Numbered from the stretch's first letter, positions 24,219 through 32,857 are shown. The stretch: 50,346 bases of DNA from Subdoligranulum sp. (GCA_004555405.1 SFIE01000012.1:1-50346), one strand, 5' to 3'. Notes: generated by a model not told the origin, from the sequence alone. A program made the numbers and translations.

Positions 24219-24302
24219 TTCCCTGTCCATGCCGCAAAAGCATGGGAAACAGGGCTTTAGATACCCCCCGCGGCCGGCGGCTTCGGCGGCAGGGGGGGAG
24301 TG
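24219..24302 (+). promoter_or_regulatory. Structured leader of the UXS-like gene
   Basis: Two stem-loops can be drawn. The first uses CCCTGT and ATGC (24230 region) with GCAT and ACAGGG (ending about 24257). The second pairs CCCCCC-GCGG (about 24265) with the GCGG and GGGGGGG near 24292-24298, around a TTCG loop. The second ends about 15 bases before the ribosome site. No known riboswitch is recognised. Confidence 0.35.
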
Positions 24303-24324
24303 CTTGGCAGAGTGGAGCGTAACA

Positions 24325-25266
24325 ATGAATCGAATTTTGGTAACCGGCGGCGCAGGCTTTTTGGGCAGCAATCTGTGTGCCCGACTGCTGCAGAACCCCG
24401 AAAATCAGGTGACCGTGCTGGACAATCTGTTTACCGGCCGCAAAAGCAACATAGAACCGTTTTTGCAAAACCCCCGGTTTCGTTTTATCGAGGGGGATGT
24501 AAAGCAGTGGCAGGATATCCCCTGCGATCAAATTTATAATGCGGCCTGCCCGGCCAGCCCCCCGGCTTATCAGAAAAGCCCCACCGATACCACCAAAACC
24601 TGCATTTTCGGCGTGCTGAATATGCTGGAGCTGGCAAAAAAATACAATGCCACACTGCTGCAGTTTTCTACCAGCGAGGTATATGGTGACCCCGAGGTGC
24701 ATCCGCAGGTGGAAACCTACCGCGGCTGCGTGAACCCCATCGGCATTCGCAGCTGCTATGACGAAGGCAAGCGCTGCGCCGAGGCACTGTGCTTTGATTA
24801 TCACCGGGAATTCGGCGTAAAGATCAAGGTGATCCGTATTTTTAATACATACGGCCCGAATATGGACCCCGAGGATGGGCGCGTGGTGAGCAACTTCATC
24901 ATGCAGGCGCTGCGCGGGCAGGACCTGACCGTTTACGGAGACGGCACCCAGACCCGCAGCTTTCAGTATGTGGACGATCTGATCGAGGGCATCGTGCGCA
25001 TGATGAACGATTCGCGCCCCGATTTTCTGGGCCCTGTGAACCTGGGCAACCCGGGCGAATTTACCATGCTGGAGCTGGCCCAAAAGGTGCTGCAGCACAC
25101 GGGCAGCCAGAGCAAGCTGGTGTTTAAGCCCCTGCCCGGCGATGACCCCACGCGCCGCCGTGCGGATATCACGGTGGCCAAGCGTGAGCTGAAGGGCTGG
25201 GAGCCCAAAATCGCCCTGGACGAAGGGCTGGAAAAGAGCATTGCCTATTTCCGCACCTTGGTGTGA
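24325..25266 (+). CDS. UDP-glucuronate decarboxylase-like SDR epimerase
   Basis: Extended SDR enzyme, best matching UDP-xylose synthase (UXS), which oxidises and decarboxylates UDP-glucuronate to UDP-xylose. The Rossmann motif VTGGAGFLGSNL, the UXS-type NAACPASPPAYQ, FSTSEVYGDPEVHPQ, and the catalytic segment RSCYDEGKRCAEAL with Tyr and Lys are clear; RIFNTYGPNMDPEDGRVVSNF follows. Length is 313 residues. The ATG at 24325 has GGAG eight bases upstream; the longer frame is leader RNA. It lies between two glycosyltransferases, so its product probably feeds surface polysaccharide or glycolipid assembly. A dTDP-glucose dehydratase or related epimerase is less likely given the PASPPAYQ and YDEGKR signatures. 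Confidence 0.85.
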   Translation: MNRILVTGGAGFLGSNLCARLLQNPENQVTVLDNLFTGRKSNIEPFLQNPRFRFIEGDVKQWQDIPCDQIYNAACPASPPAYQKSPTDTTKTCIFGVLNMLELAKKYNATLLQFSTSEVYGDPEVHPQVETYRGCVNPIGIRSCYDEGKRCAEALCFDYHREFGVKIKVIRIFNTYGPNMDPEDGRVVSNFIMQALRGQDLTVYGDGTQTRSFQYVDDLIEGIVRMMNDSRPDFLGPVNLGNPGEFTMLELAQKVLQHTGSQSKLVFKPLPGDDPTRRRADITVAKRELKGWEPKIALDEGLEKSIAYFRTLV

Positions 25267-25316
25267 AACATACAAAATCAGGGCGAACCGCCCGGACTGA
25301 ACGAGGAATCAAATTT

Positions 25317-26018
25317 ATGAAGATCCCCATGCAAGATGTTACCCTTTCTATCGTGATCCCCTGCTACAATGAAAAAGCCAGCATCCGCACCATTGTGGAT
25401 AAGGTGCGCGAGGCCCCGGTGGCACATAAAGAGATCATTATCGTGGACGACTGCTCCACCGACGGCACCAGCGAGGTGCTGGATACCGAGATCGCCCCGC
25501 TGGTGAGCAAAGTGATCCACCAAAAGCAAAACGGCGGCAAGGGCGCTGCCCTGCACACCGGCTTTGCAGCCGCCACCGGCGACATTGTGATCATTCAGGA
25601 TGCCGATATGGAGTATGATCCCAACGAGTATGCCCGGGTGATCGAGCCAATCTGCAACGACGAGGCCGATGTGGTATACGGCAGCCGCTTTGCAGAAACC
25701 AAGCGCTATGACGATGCCTATAAGCAGAACATTGCGGCAAACCTGTTTCTTACCCGCCTGAGCAACCTGTTTACGGGCCTGAAGCTCACGGATATGGAAA
25801 CCTGCTACAAGGCCTTCCGCCGTGAGATCATTCAGTCCATCGAGCTCAAGGAAAAGCGCTTTGGCTTTGAGCCCGAGATCACGGCCAAGCTGGCCAGCCG
25901 CAAGGTGCGTATGGCCGAAGTGCCCATTTCCTACTATCCCCGCAAGGTGGAAGAAGGCAAAAAAATCAACTGGAAAGACGGCGTGCGTGCCATTTACTGC
26001 ATTGTAAAGTATCACTGA
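25317..26018 (+). CDS. Family 2 glycosyltransferase (DPM1-like, soluble)
   Basis: A 233-residue GT-A enzyme with no membrane helix. It starts with LSIVIPCYNEKASIRTIV and has the acid motifs IIVDDCSTDGT and IIQDADMEYDP, then NGGKGAALHTGF and VVYGSRF, all typical of dolichol- or undecaprenyl-phosphate sugar synthases. The later FGFEPEITAKLA matches the conserved FExEixaKl part of the group. GAGGAA precedes the ATG at 25317; 50 bases separate it from the UXS-like gene. It could make the lipid-linked sugar used by the GT39-like protein downstream, since GT39 enzymes use such donors. Confidence 0.88.
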   Translation: MKIPMQDVTLSIVIPCYNEKASIRTIVDKVREAPVAHKEIIIVDDCSTDGTSEVLDTEIAPLVSKVIHQKQNGGKGAALHTGFAAATGDIVIIQDADMEYDPNEYARVIEPICNDEADVVYGSRFAETKRYDDAYKQNIAANLFLTRLSNLFTGLKLTDMETCYKAFRREIIQSIELKEKRFGFEPEITAKLASRKVRMAEVPISYYPRKVEEGKKINWKDGVRAIYCIVKYH

Positions 26019-26125
26019 TCCGCACCGCCAAAGTTTCGCCCTGGGCAGCCGGCCGCATCGCTTTTTGTGTTATGCGCAGGCAACTTCCCGGGGCGTTTTT
26101 CATCATAGCCGAATAGGAGAAAATC

Positions 26126-28057
26126 ATGGTCATCTCATTTGTATGCCTTTGGCTTTTGTGCAGCCGGGGGCGCGGAGCGCTGCCGGGGCTTACCCGGGCG
26201 CTGATTTTGTGGAATTTAGAGCTTACCGCCATCACCGAACTGCTCAGCTTTGCGGAGGCGCTGCACCTGCCGGGGGTGGCGCTGTTCTGGCTGGTGAGCG
26301 ATGTGTGGCTGCTCACGCTCACGGTGCGCAGTGTGCTCCACGGCGAAGTGCATTTGCCGGATGAACACACATGGGAGGAATTTTCGCCCCGCAGCCACAG
26401 TGCCGGATTCTGGGTGCTGGCAGCGGTGAGCGCCCTGATGGTGTTTTTTGCGCTGTTCACGGTCACCTATAACTGGGATTCCATGACTTATCACCTGCCG
26501 CGCATCTGCCAGTGGGCGCAAAACGGCACGGTGGATCATTATTCCACCCACTGCGTGCGCCAGATCTCCAGCCCGGTGCTGGCCGAGTATGTGATGCTGC
26601 ACCTCTATTTGCTCACAGGAAAAAGCGATGTGCTGATCAATCTGGTGCAGTGCCTTTCGGCGGTGCTGTGCGGCGTATACAGCTGGGGCATTGCGCGCAA
26701 GCTGGGGGTGAGCACGGCCTTCAGCCGCCTGGCGGCCATGATGACGCTGTGTATGCCCATTCTGTTTGCCGAGGCATTCACCGCCGAAGCGGATATTTAT
26801 TCCTCGCTGTGGATGATGCTGTTTGCATGGCTGCTGCTGGACTTCGTCAAGGCCGACACCCTGCGCTTTGCCGCAGCCGAACGCCACCAGGTACTGTATC
26901 TGGCAGCTACAGTGAGCCTTGGTTATCTGGCCAAGCCCAGCGTGGGCATCGGCATGCTGGTACTGACGGCATGGATGGGTATTACCCGCCTTGTAAAGCG
27001 GGATAAGCTGTGGGATCTTGTGCGCTTGGCGCTGGTGGCCGTGCCCATGGTGCTGCTGCCCATGATCCCCACCAGCCTGCGCAATCTGCACAGCTTTCAC
27101 TCGCTGCAAAGCTCCAGCGTGAGCGATGAGCTGATGGTGGGCACCCTGCAGCCCCGCTTTTTGCTGGCAAACCTGCTCAAGCATATTTTCGGCAACCTGC
27201 AAAACGGCTATATTCCCGGCTCGGCCGCAATCGTAAACCGCATTGTGGCCAACTTTGGCTGGATCCTGCAGCTGAATATCAACGATGATGCCATCAGCCT
27301 TTCGGGGGCAACCTTTGGCAACGGCGATACTTTTAAATTCGGCAACGATGATGCCGCCAACCCCATTTTTATGCTGCTGCTGATGGCGGCCGCAGCGTGG
27401 TGGCTGGTGCGCATTGTGTGGCTGGCAGCCCACCGCCAAAAAACAGGCCGCCCGGTGTTTACCATGGCCCGGCAGTATCTGCCGGTGTGCGGCATTGCCT
27501 TTTGCGCCATGGGCTGCACCCTGCGCTGGCAGTATTGGGGCGCACGCCTGCTGATGCCCTTTATGGTGCTGTGCATTCCCGGCATTGCTGCGCAGGCCGA
27601 GGATCTTGCCGACACAGTGCTGAAAAAGCGCAAAAAGCTTTTGTTGGGCCTGCTATGGGCCATGTGTATGGTGGATCTTTGCGTGATGATCGGCAGCTTC
27701 CACGGCAAAAAACTGTTTGCCGAAAGGCCCGAAGGCTATTTTAACGCCGAGCATTGCTATTACAGCGCACAGGACTATCAGGCGGCCTGTCAGGTGATTT
27801 TGGATAACGGCTGGCGCAATGTGGGCCTGTATACCGCCAACGATTCCTATGAATATCCCATCTGGGCCATGCTGAAAAGCGAGAACCCGGTGATCCGCCA
27901 TGTGTTCCCGGTGACCGACCCCTATGACCCGCCCTTTACGCCGGAGGTGATCTTCTCCATCGACCGTGATCTGAGCGACGGCGGCATGGAGCGGGACGGC
28001 GTTTGGTACAGTGTGGTGTGGCAGCAGGGCAATGTTTCGCTGCTGCGCGCCGAATAA
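26126..28057 (+). CDS. GT39-like membrane glycosyltransferase
   Basis: A 643-residue multi-pass membrane protein with about 10-12 hydrophobic segments. Near residues 113-125 it has YNWDSMTYHLPRICQWAQNG, in which an acidic residue sits after the first membrane helix, as in ArnT/PMT (GT39/GT-C) enzymes that take a lipid-linked sugar. The soluble end (about 535-643) is extracellular or cytosolic and begins after the last helix (LLGLLWAMCMVDLCVMIGSF). AGGAGA is seven bases before the ATG. The neighbours (two GT2 enzymes, an SDR epimerase and a permease) fit a surface-glycan set. The acceptor is unknown; a plain polymerase or flippase is less likely. Confidence 0.75.
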   Translation: MVISFVCLWLLCSRGRGALPGLTRALILWNLELTAITELLSFAEALHLPGVALFWLVSDVWLLTLTVRSVLHGEVHLPDEHTWEEFSPRSHSAGFWVLAAVSALMVFFALFTVTYNWDSMTYHLPRICQWAQNGTVDHYSTHCVRQISSPVLAEYVMLHLYLLTGKSDVLINLVQCLSAVLCGVYSWGIARKLGVSTAFSRLAAMMTLCMPILFAEAFTAEADIYSSLWMMLFAWLLLDFVKADTLRFAAAERHQVLYLAATVSLGYLAKPSVGIGMLVLTAWMGITRLVKRDKLWDLVRLALVAVPMVLLPMIPTSLRNLHSFHSLQSSSVSDELMVGTLQPRFLLANLLKHIFGNLQNGYIPGSAAIVNRIVANFGWILQLNINDDAISLSGATFGNGDTFKFGNDDAANPIFMLLLMAAAAWWLVRIVWLAAHRQKTGRPVFTMARQYLPVCGIAFCAMGCTLRWQYWGARLLMPFMVLCIPGIAAQAEDLADTVLKKRKKLLLGLLWAMCMVDLCVMIGSFHGKKLFAERPEGYFNAEHCYYSAQDYQAACQVILDNGWRNVGLYTANDSYEYPIWAMLKSENPVIRHVFPVTDPYDPPFTPEVIFSIDRDLSDGGMERDGVWYSVVWQQGNVSLLRAE

Positions 28058-28071
28058 CAACAGCATAAACC

Positions 28072-28124
28072 GATCCCCGGCCGGGGGCTGCAAGGGCAGC
28101 TTTACGGCCGGGGATCTTTGTTTT
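28072..28124 (+). terminator. Terminator after the glycan gene set
   Basis: A 12-bp stem (28072-28083 with 28105-28116) with a second inner stem (GCTGC/GCAGC) and a T-rich tail TTTGTTTTG. Confidence 0.8.
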
Positions 28125-28182
28125 GCCTGTGTGGGGCTCAAAGCCGACCCAACAGAGAATTACTTGAAAAAGAAAAAATCTC

Positions 28183-28212
28183 TTGACAAAGTACTGATTC
28201 AAGTATTAGAAT
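28183..28212 (+). promoter_or_regulatory. Promoter of the coiled-coil/HTH gene
   Basis: TTGACA (28183-28188), an 18-base spacer and TAGAAT (28207-28212). Confidence 0.65.
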
Positions 28213-28240
28213 AAGCATGAAAATACTGAATCAAGTAATA
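28192..28240. promoter_or_regulatory. Paired operator-like repeats over the promoter
   Basis: TACTGATTCAAGTATTA (28192-28208) and TACTGAATCAAGTAATA (28224-28240) are direct repeats with two mismatches, 32 bases apart (three helical turns). Each is itself a partial palindrome (TACT...AGTA). The first fills the promoter spacer; the second lies at the transcription start. A further TACTTGA half-site occurs at 28161-28167. Confidence 0.65.
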
Positions 28241-28255
28241 CAAGAGGGATGAAAT

Positions 28256-28693
28256 ATGACATATCAAGAAAAAGTGGATTGGCTGCTGAGCTATCGCAGG
28301 CAGGAAAACAAGGTGCAGGAGCTGGAGCAGGAAATGAAAGAGCTGCAGCAGGTTTTGGAAAATCAGCGCGCGCTGTGCACACAGGGGCGCGGCGAGTGGC
28401 TGCGTGAGCGGCAGGAGCGCGAGGCCATGGCCATTCGGGAACGCCAGCTGGTGCTGGCCAAAGAGCAGCGCCGCATGACAGCGCTGGCGGATGCCATTGA
28501 GATCGCCATCAAGCGATTGGAGGAGCCGCGCCAGCGCAGGGTGCTGCGGCAGATCTATCTGGCGGGCATGAGCCAGAATCAGGTGTGCGAGCAGTTTCAT
28601 TACTGCAAGCGGCAGGTGAGCCGCAGCCACACCGAGGGAGTGCGCGAATTGCAGCTGCGCCCCGAAGATCTGCGGGCAGGGGATGGGGTGTAA
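28256..28693 (+). CDS. Coiled-coil protein with C-terminal sigma-70-r4-like HTH
   Basis: A 145-residue protein. Residues 1-85 are highly charged and helical with heptads (QENKVQELEQEMKELQQVLE; ERQEREAMAIRERQLVLAKEQ). Residues 88-130 resemble a region-4-type helix-turn-helix: EPRQRRVLRQIYLAGMSQNQVCEQFHYCKRQVSRSHTEG without an extra wing. This plan resembles DUF1492/ArpU-like regulators found in phages and Clostridia, though the likeness is by eye. GAGGGATGAAAT lies before the ATG. A strong promoter covered by repeated operator-like sites precedes it, which fits self-repression. No phage structural genes are nearby. Confidence in DNA binding is moderate; the target is unknown. Confidence 0.65.
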   Translation: MTYQEKVDWLLSYRRQENKVQELEQEMKELQQVLENQRALCTQGRGEWLRERQEREAMAIRERQLVLAKEQRRMTALADAIEIAIKRLEEPRQRRVLRQIYLAGMSQNQVCEQFHYCKRQVSRSHTEGVRELQLRPEDLRAGDGV

Positions 28694-28777
28694 AAACCGG
28701 CGGATGTGTGGTACAATAAAAACTGATTTCAGGCATACCGGGGCATTGCCCCCACAGCATAAAGGATAAACAAAAAT

Positions 28778-29590
28778 ATGAAGATCATTGATGCACATTT
28801 GCATATTTTCGGCGAGCGCCCCTGGGCCGAGCGCATGGCGCAGCAGGTGGGGCACCGGAATTCGGCGCAGCATCTGGTGCAGTATTATGCCCGGCATGGC
28901 TTTGCCCACGGCATTGTTATGGCAAACGCACCGCTCACCGAGCACACCTGCCGGGAGCTGCCGCCGCAGTTCAGCTATTGCATTGGGCTGGACAGCGGCG
29001 TTATGCAAAATCTGCCCTCCAATGCCCCCGAGATCGTGGAAGCCCATCTGCAAAAAAGCACCTGCGTGGGCATCAAGCTCTATCCGGGGTATAATCATTC
29101 GTATATTTATGATGAAATATACGAACCGTATTACGAACTGGCCGCAAAATATCACAAGCCCGTGGCGGTGCACACCGGCGCCACCAACGGCAGCCGTGCC
29201 AAGCTGCGGTATGCGCATCCCTTAACGCTGGACGATGCCGCCGCCGATCACCCCGATGTGCAGTTTGTAATGTGCCATTTCGGCAACCCGTTTTTGGCCG
29301 AGGCAGCGGCCGTGCTGGAAAAGAACCCCAATGTTTCGGCCGATCTTTCCGGCCTTTTGGGCGGCGCATTTGAAACCGGCGCCCTCAACCGGGCACAGGC
29401 AGGCTATATGGAAATTTTAAAAGCGTGGCTGCGCTATGTGGGCGACTGGAACAAATTTATGTTCGGCACGGATTGGCCGCTGGTGAATCTGGCCGAGTAC
29501 GCAAAGTGGGTGCAGACCCTTGTGCCGGAAAACGAGTGGGAAAAGGTGTTTTTTGACAACGCCAACCGCATTTATCAGCTGGGGCTGTAA
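28778..29590 (+). CDS. Amidohydrolase-2 family metal-dependent hydrolase
   Basis: A 270-residue TIM-barrel hydrolase of the COG2159/amidohydrolase-2 type. Metal-ligand motifs are seen in the expected order: DAHLHIF (residues 5-11), VAVHTGATNGS (His near 130), VMCHFGNP (His near 168) and FGTDWPLVN (Asp near 230). It has no signal peptide, so it is cytosolic. Members decarboxylate or hydrolyse cyclic or aromatic acids, but the exact substrate cannot be read from the sequence. AAAGGA precedes the ATG. It lies 84 bases after the coiled-coil/HTH gene and convergent with the YggS-type gene, and may share the operator-controlled promoter. Confidence 0.82.
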   Translation: MKIIDAHLHIFGERPWAERMAQQVGHRNSAQHLVQYYARHGFAHGIVMANAPLTEHTCRELPPQFSYCIGLDSGVMQNLPSNAPEIVEAHLQKSTCVGIKLYPGYNHSYIYDEIYEPYYELAAKYHKPVAVHTGATNGSRAKLRYAHPLTLDDAAADHPDVQFVMCHFGNPFLAEAAAVLEKNPNVSADLSGLLGGAFETGALNRAQAGYMEILKAWLRYVGDWNKFMFGTDWPLVNLAEYAKWVQTLVPENEWEKVFFDNANRIYQLGL

Positions 29591-29626
29591 AAAAAGCGCC
29601 CGGCCGGAGAAACCCGACAGGGCGCT
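29589..29626 (-). terminator. Terminator of the YggS-type gene
   Basis: AGCGCCC and GGGCGCT (29595-29601 with 29620-29626) form a stem followed on the minus strand by seven T residues. It overlaps the end of the convergent amidohydrolase gene. Confidence 0.75.
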
Positions 29627-29639
29627 GCGAGAAAGCGAT

Positions 29640-30347
29640 TTATTTTTTGCTGTAATCGCGGGCACCGTAAATGGCGGTGCCAATGCGCACCAGCGTGCTG
29701 CCCTCCAGAATGGCGTTTTCAAAATCATCGCTCATGCCCATGGAAAGAATGTTCATGGCAATACGGTCATCACGCAGAGCGGCGGCTTTTTCAAACAAGG
29801 CGCGCATGGCAGCCAGATGACGGCGGTTTTCGGTGTCGTTGTCGTTTACAGGGGGAATGGCCATCAGGCCCTTCACATGCAGGTGCGGCTGCAGGGCAGC
29901 GGTTTCCAGCAGGGGAAACAGCCCCTCGGGCGTGATGCCGCTTTTGCTGGCCTCGCCGCCAATGTTTACCTCCAGCAAAATATCCTGATGCACATCGGCT
30001 TTGGCGGCGGCAGCCTCCAGTGCCAGCAAAAGATGCTCGCTGTCCACGCTTTGGATCAGGGCGGCACGCCCCAGCACCTTTTTGATCTTATTGGTCTGCA
30101 AATGGCCGATAAAGTGCCCGGGCTTGCCCAGATAGGCACCGGCATCGGTTTTTTCCACCAGCTCCTGCACATGGTTTTCGCCAAAAAGATCAATGGGCAG
30201 CGCGGCGCTTTCCCGCACGGTTTCCACAGTGCGGGTCTTGCAGGCGGCACACAGCAGAACTTCGCTGGGGCTGCGCCCGGCAGCCAGTGCGGCACGGGCC
30301 ATTTTTTCACGGATATCAGCTACATTTTCAGCCATGGATCTACACAT
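29640..30347 (-). CDS. YggS/PROSC-type PLP homeostasis protein
   Basis: Single-domain PLP-binding protein (fold type III, like the alanine racemase N-terminal barrel) that manages free pyridoxal phosphate; it is not a racemase. The PLP lysine lies in LLCAACKTRTVE (Lys37), where most relatives read AVSKTQP. The other family motifs are FGENHVQEL, HFIGHLQTNKIK, SVDSEHLL, VNIGGEASKSG, GLMAIPP, LSMGMSDDFENAI and RIGTAIYGAR. Length is 235 residues, typical. GAGGTG is eight bases before ATG 30347; an in-frame ATG at 30335 is possible. It stands alone here, away from the sepF/ylm cell-division genes with which it often travels. Confidence 0.92.
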   Translation of the reverse strand: MCRSMAENVADIREKMARAALAAGRSPSEVLLCAACKTRTVETVRESAALPIDLFGENHVQELVEKTDAGAYLGKPGHFIGHLQTNKIKKVLGRAALIQSVDSEHLLLALEAAAAKADVHQDILLEVNIGGEASKSGITPEGLFPLLETAALQPHLHVKGLMAIPPVNDNDTENRRHLAAMRALFEKAAALRDDRIAMNILSMGMSDDFENAILEGSTLVRIGTAIYGARDYSKK

Positions 30348-30552
30348 TGCCGTTCACCTCTTATATATAATAAAGAATGGATAAAGAATCGGGCAGAGCC
30401 TTGGGCGGCACAGAGGGCTTTTGAAAAAAACAAAAGACCCCTGCTGCGGGCAGAACGCAAAAGGCTTTCTGCGGCCCAGAAAATATTTTAACACAGTTTT
30501 GCAAACGAGAAAAGAGCAGCTTTGCCGCTGCACAAAAAGAAAGGAAATTTTT

Positions 30553-31290
30553 ATGCAAGACCAATTTTCGCGCACCCGGCGGCTGATGGGGCCGCAGGCG
30601 GTCACGCTGCTGGCCCAAAGCCGCGTGGCGGTGTTTGGCGTGGGCGGCGTGGGCGGCTATGCCGCCGAGGCATTGGCCCGCAGCGGTGTGGGCACGCTGG
30701 ACCTGTTTGACAAGGACACCGTGAGCCTGACCAATTTGAACCGTCAGATCATTGCGCTGCACTCTACACTGGGAATGCCCAAGGCGCAGGTGATGGCCGA
30801 GCGCATTCACGATATCAACCCCGACTGCCGCGTAACGGCGCAGCAGATCTTTTATCTGCCCCAGAATGCCGATGAGATCGACCTGACACAGTATGATTAT
30901 GTGGTGGACTGCATCGACAATGTGACCGCCAAGTTGGAGCTGATCACCCGCTGCACGCGGCTGGGGGTGCCCATCATCAGCAGCATGGGCGCTGCCAATA
31001 AGCTGGACCCCACGGCGTTTCGCGTGGCGGATATCAGCAAAACGCAAGTGTGCCCGCTGGCCAAGGTGATCCGGCTGGAATGCCGCCGCCGAAAGATCAA
31101 AAAATTAAAGGTAGTGTATTCCACCGAGCAGCCCATCAAGCCCCTGCCGCCGCAGGAGGGCGAAGAAAACTCGCCCGCCAGTGCGGCGTTTGTGCCGGGG
31201 GCAGCCGGGCTGGCCGTGGCCGGAGAAGTGGTTTTAGACCTTTTGGAGAAAGGCGGCGCATTGCGCAGCCGCCCGGTGGCGGGCTGCTGA
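30553..31290 (+). CDS. tcdA: tRNA threonylcarbamoyladenosine dehydratase
   Basis: ThiF/E1-like ATP-dependent enzyme that cyclises t6A37 of tRNA to ct6A. The adenylation fold has GVGGVGGYAAEALARSG (about 29-45), NLNRQI (about 64-69), the CIDNVTAKL segment and SSMGAANKLDPT. Length is 245 residues, in the usual 245-270 range. The ATG at 30553 is preceded by AAAGGAAA; the longer open frame is not used. Related E1-like enzymes (ThiF, MoeB) usually carry zinc CxxC pairs that I do not see, which favours TcdA. A terminator with a 12-bp AU-rich stem follows at 31344-31384. Confidence 0.9.
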   Translation: MQDQFSRTRRLMGPQAVTLLAQSRVAVFGVGGVGGYAAEALARSGVGTLDLFDKDTVSLTNLNRQIIALHSTLGMPKAQVMAERIHDINPDCRVTAQQIFYLPQNADEIDLTQYDYVVDCIDNVTAKLELITRCTRLGVPIISSMGAANKLDPTAFRVADISKTQVCPLAKVIRLECRRRKIKKLKVVYSTEQPIKPLPPQEGEENSPASAAFVPGAAGLAVAGEVVLDLLEKGGALRSRPVAGC

Positions 31291-31343
31291 AGGCGGCCCT
31301 GTGCGCCAAAGCCGCAGAAACAAAAAATACAAAAGAAATATAC

Positions 31344-31395
31344 AAAAGTGTATACTGTTTTGTCGGCTCGCAGTGTACGCTTTTATTTTTCTCTT
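31344..31395 (+). terminator. Terminator of tcdA
   Basis: A 12-bp stem (31344-31355 with 31373-31384, two G-U pairs) is followed by ATTTTTCTCTTATTTC. It also contains ACAAAA/TTTTGT words that recur upstream of gltS and gdhA. Confidence 0.65.
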
Positions 31396-31517
31396 ATTTC
31401 TCTTATTTTTAAAACAACAGCATTACACACGATTTCATAAAAGCCATAAAATTGGTTTATGAAAACAATAAATTCTTCTGATTTGCACAAAAGCGGGAAT
31501 TTGCAACTGTGCGTTTT

Positions 31518-31539
31518 TACAAAGTTACAAAAGTACAAA
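31518..31539. promoter_or_regulatory. Triple TACAAA repeat upstream of gltS
   Basis: TACAAA occurs at 31518, 31526 and 31534, with an 8-base period. It ends 18 bases before the -35 box. This is a likely regulator site; GlnL is the natural candidate from context. Confidence 0.5.
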
Positions 31540-31557
31540 TTATTTTTCTGTAGTTTT

Positions 31558-31587
31558 TTGTAGAAATCTGAATCCTGCAACTATACT
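31558..31587 (+). promoter_or_regulatory. Promoter of gltS
   Basis: TTGTAG (31558-31563), an 18-base spacer and TATACT (31582-31587). The -35 is weak, which fits activation by a protein bound just upstream. The leader is about 65 nt. The rest of the 31396-31517 gap is AT-rich with no gene seen. Confidence 0.55.
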
Positions 31588-31657
31588 GTAGACATATGGA
31601 ACGAGCGCGGCCCGCCCGGGCTGCGCCTATACGAAAAGCAAGGAGGAAAACATTCTT

Positions 31658-32857
31658 ATGGAAATTGCAACCCTCGAACTCACTGCTTATCAGGCAGTTG
31701 CCGTTGCAGCAATCGTGTTGCTGCTGGGCCGCTTCCTGTGCAGCAAGATCGGCTTCCTGAACACCTACTGCATCCCCGCACCTGTTGTGGGCGGCCTGGT
31801 GTTCGCAATCGTTAACCTGATCGGCTACACCACCGGTATTGGTTACATCACCTTCGACAACACCTTCCAGACTTTCTTCATGACCGTGTTCTTCTGCTCG
31901 GTCGGCTTCACTGCCTGCTTCCGTCTGCTGAAGACCGGCGGCATTCAGGTTATCATCTTCCTGGTAGTTGCTATCGTGCTGGTTCTGTTCCAGGACATTC
32001 TGGGCACCGCGCTGGCAACCGTGTTTGGTCTGGACGCTCGTCTGGGCCTGTGCATGGGCTCCATTCCTCTGGTTGGCGGCCACGGCACTTCTGGTTCCTT
32101 TGGTCCCCTGCTGGAGAGCCTGGGCGTGGCTGATGCCAACGCTGTTGCTCTGGCATCTGCAACCTTCGGCCTGGTGGCTGGCTCCGTTATCGGCGGCCCC
32201 ATCGCTCGTGCCCGCATCAAGCAGAAGAACCTGCACTCCACCGACAGCGGTATCGGCGCTACTGCCGACAACGGCGAAGAGGTGGCAAAGAAGACCATCG
32301 ACAACACCAGCTTCCTGAACGCTGCTCTGTACCTGGCCGTTGCTATCGGCATCGGTACTCTGGTGTACGACTTCTTCACCAGCATCCACATCACCTTCCC
32401 CACCTACATCGGCGCTATGCTGCTGGCCTGCATTCTGCGTAATGCTACCGACGCTATGCACATCGAGATGCCCCTGGAAGAGATCGACTGCCTGGGCAAC
32501 CTGTCTTTGAACCTGTTCCTGGCTCTGGCTCTGATGAGCCTGAAGCTGTGGCAGCTGGCCGCTCTGGCTCTGCCTATGATCGTGATCCTGCTCCTGCAGA
32601 CTGTGTTCATGGCATTCTTCGCATACTTCGTTGTGTTCAAGATCATGGGCAGCGACTACGAGGCTTCCTGCTTTGCAGCTGCAACCTGCGGCTTCGGCAT
32701 GGGCGCTACCCCCAACGCTATGGCAAACATCCAGGCTGTGAACAAGAGCTTTGGCCCCAGCCCCCGCGCTCTGTTCGTTGTGCCTCTGGTTGGCAGCTTG
32801 TTCATCGACTTCTTCAACTCGATCGTTATCACTACCTTCCTGAACATGCTGGGCTAA
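31658..32857 (+). CDS. gltS: Sodium:glutamate symporter
   Basis: Membrane carrier that brings glutamate into the cell with Na+. It has about ten hydrophobic segments in an inverted-repeat arrangement and the GltS signatures IPAPVVGGLVFA (about 42-53) and SIPLVGGHGTSGSFGP (about 135-150), plus TCGFGMGATPNAMANIQ near the C terminus, a matching pore segment of the second half. Length is 399 residues, as in E. coli GltS. AGGAGG is 11 bases before the ATG. Codons ending in T (GCT, GTT, TCT) are much more common than in most of the neighbouring genes, a pattern shared only with gdhA and typical of very highly expressed genes. gdhA lies directly downstream with its own promoter. Confidence 0.93.
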   Translation: MEIATLELTAYQAVAVAAIVLLLGRFLCSKIGFLNTYCIPAPVVGGLVFAIVNLIGYTTGIGYITFDNTFQTFFMTVFFCSVGFTACFRLLKTGGIQVIIFLVVAIVLVLFQDILGTALATVFGLDARLGLCMGSIPLVGGHGTSGSFGPLLESLGVADANAVALASATFGLVAGSVIGGPIARARIKQKNLHSTDSGIGATADNGEEVAKKTIDNTSFLNAALYLAVAIGIGTLVYDFFTSIHITFPTYIGAMLLACILRNATDAMHIEMPLEEIDCLGNLSLNLFLALALMSLKLWQLAALALPMIVILLLQTVFMAFFAYFVVFKIMGSDYEASCFAAATCGFGMGATPNAMANIQAVNKSFGPSPRALFVVPLVGSLFIDFFNSIVITTFLNMLG

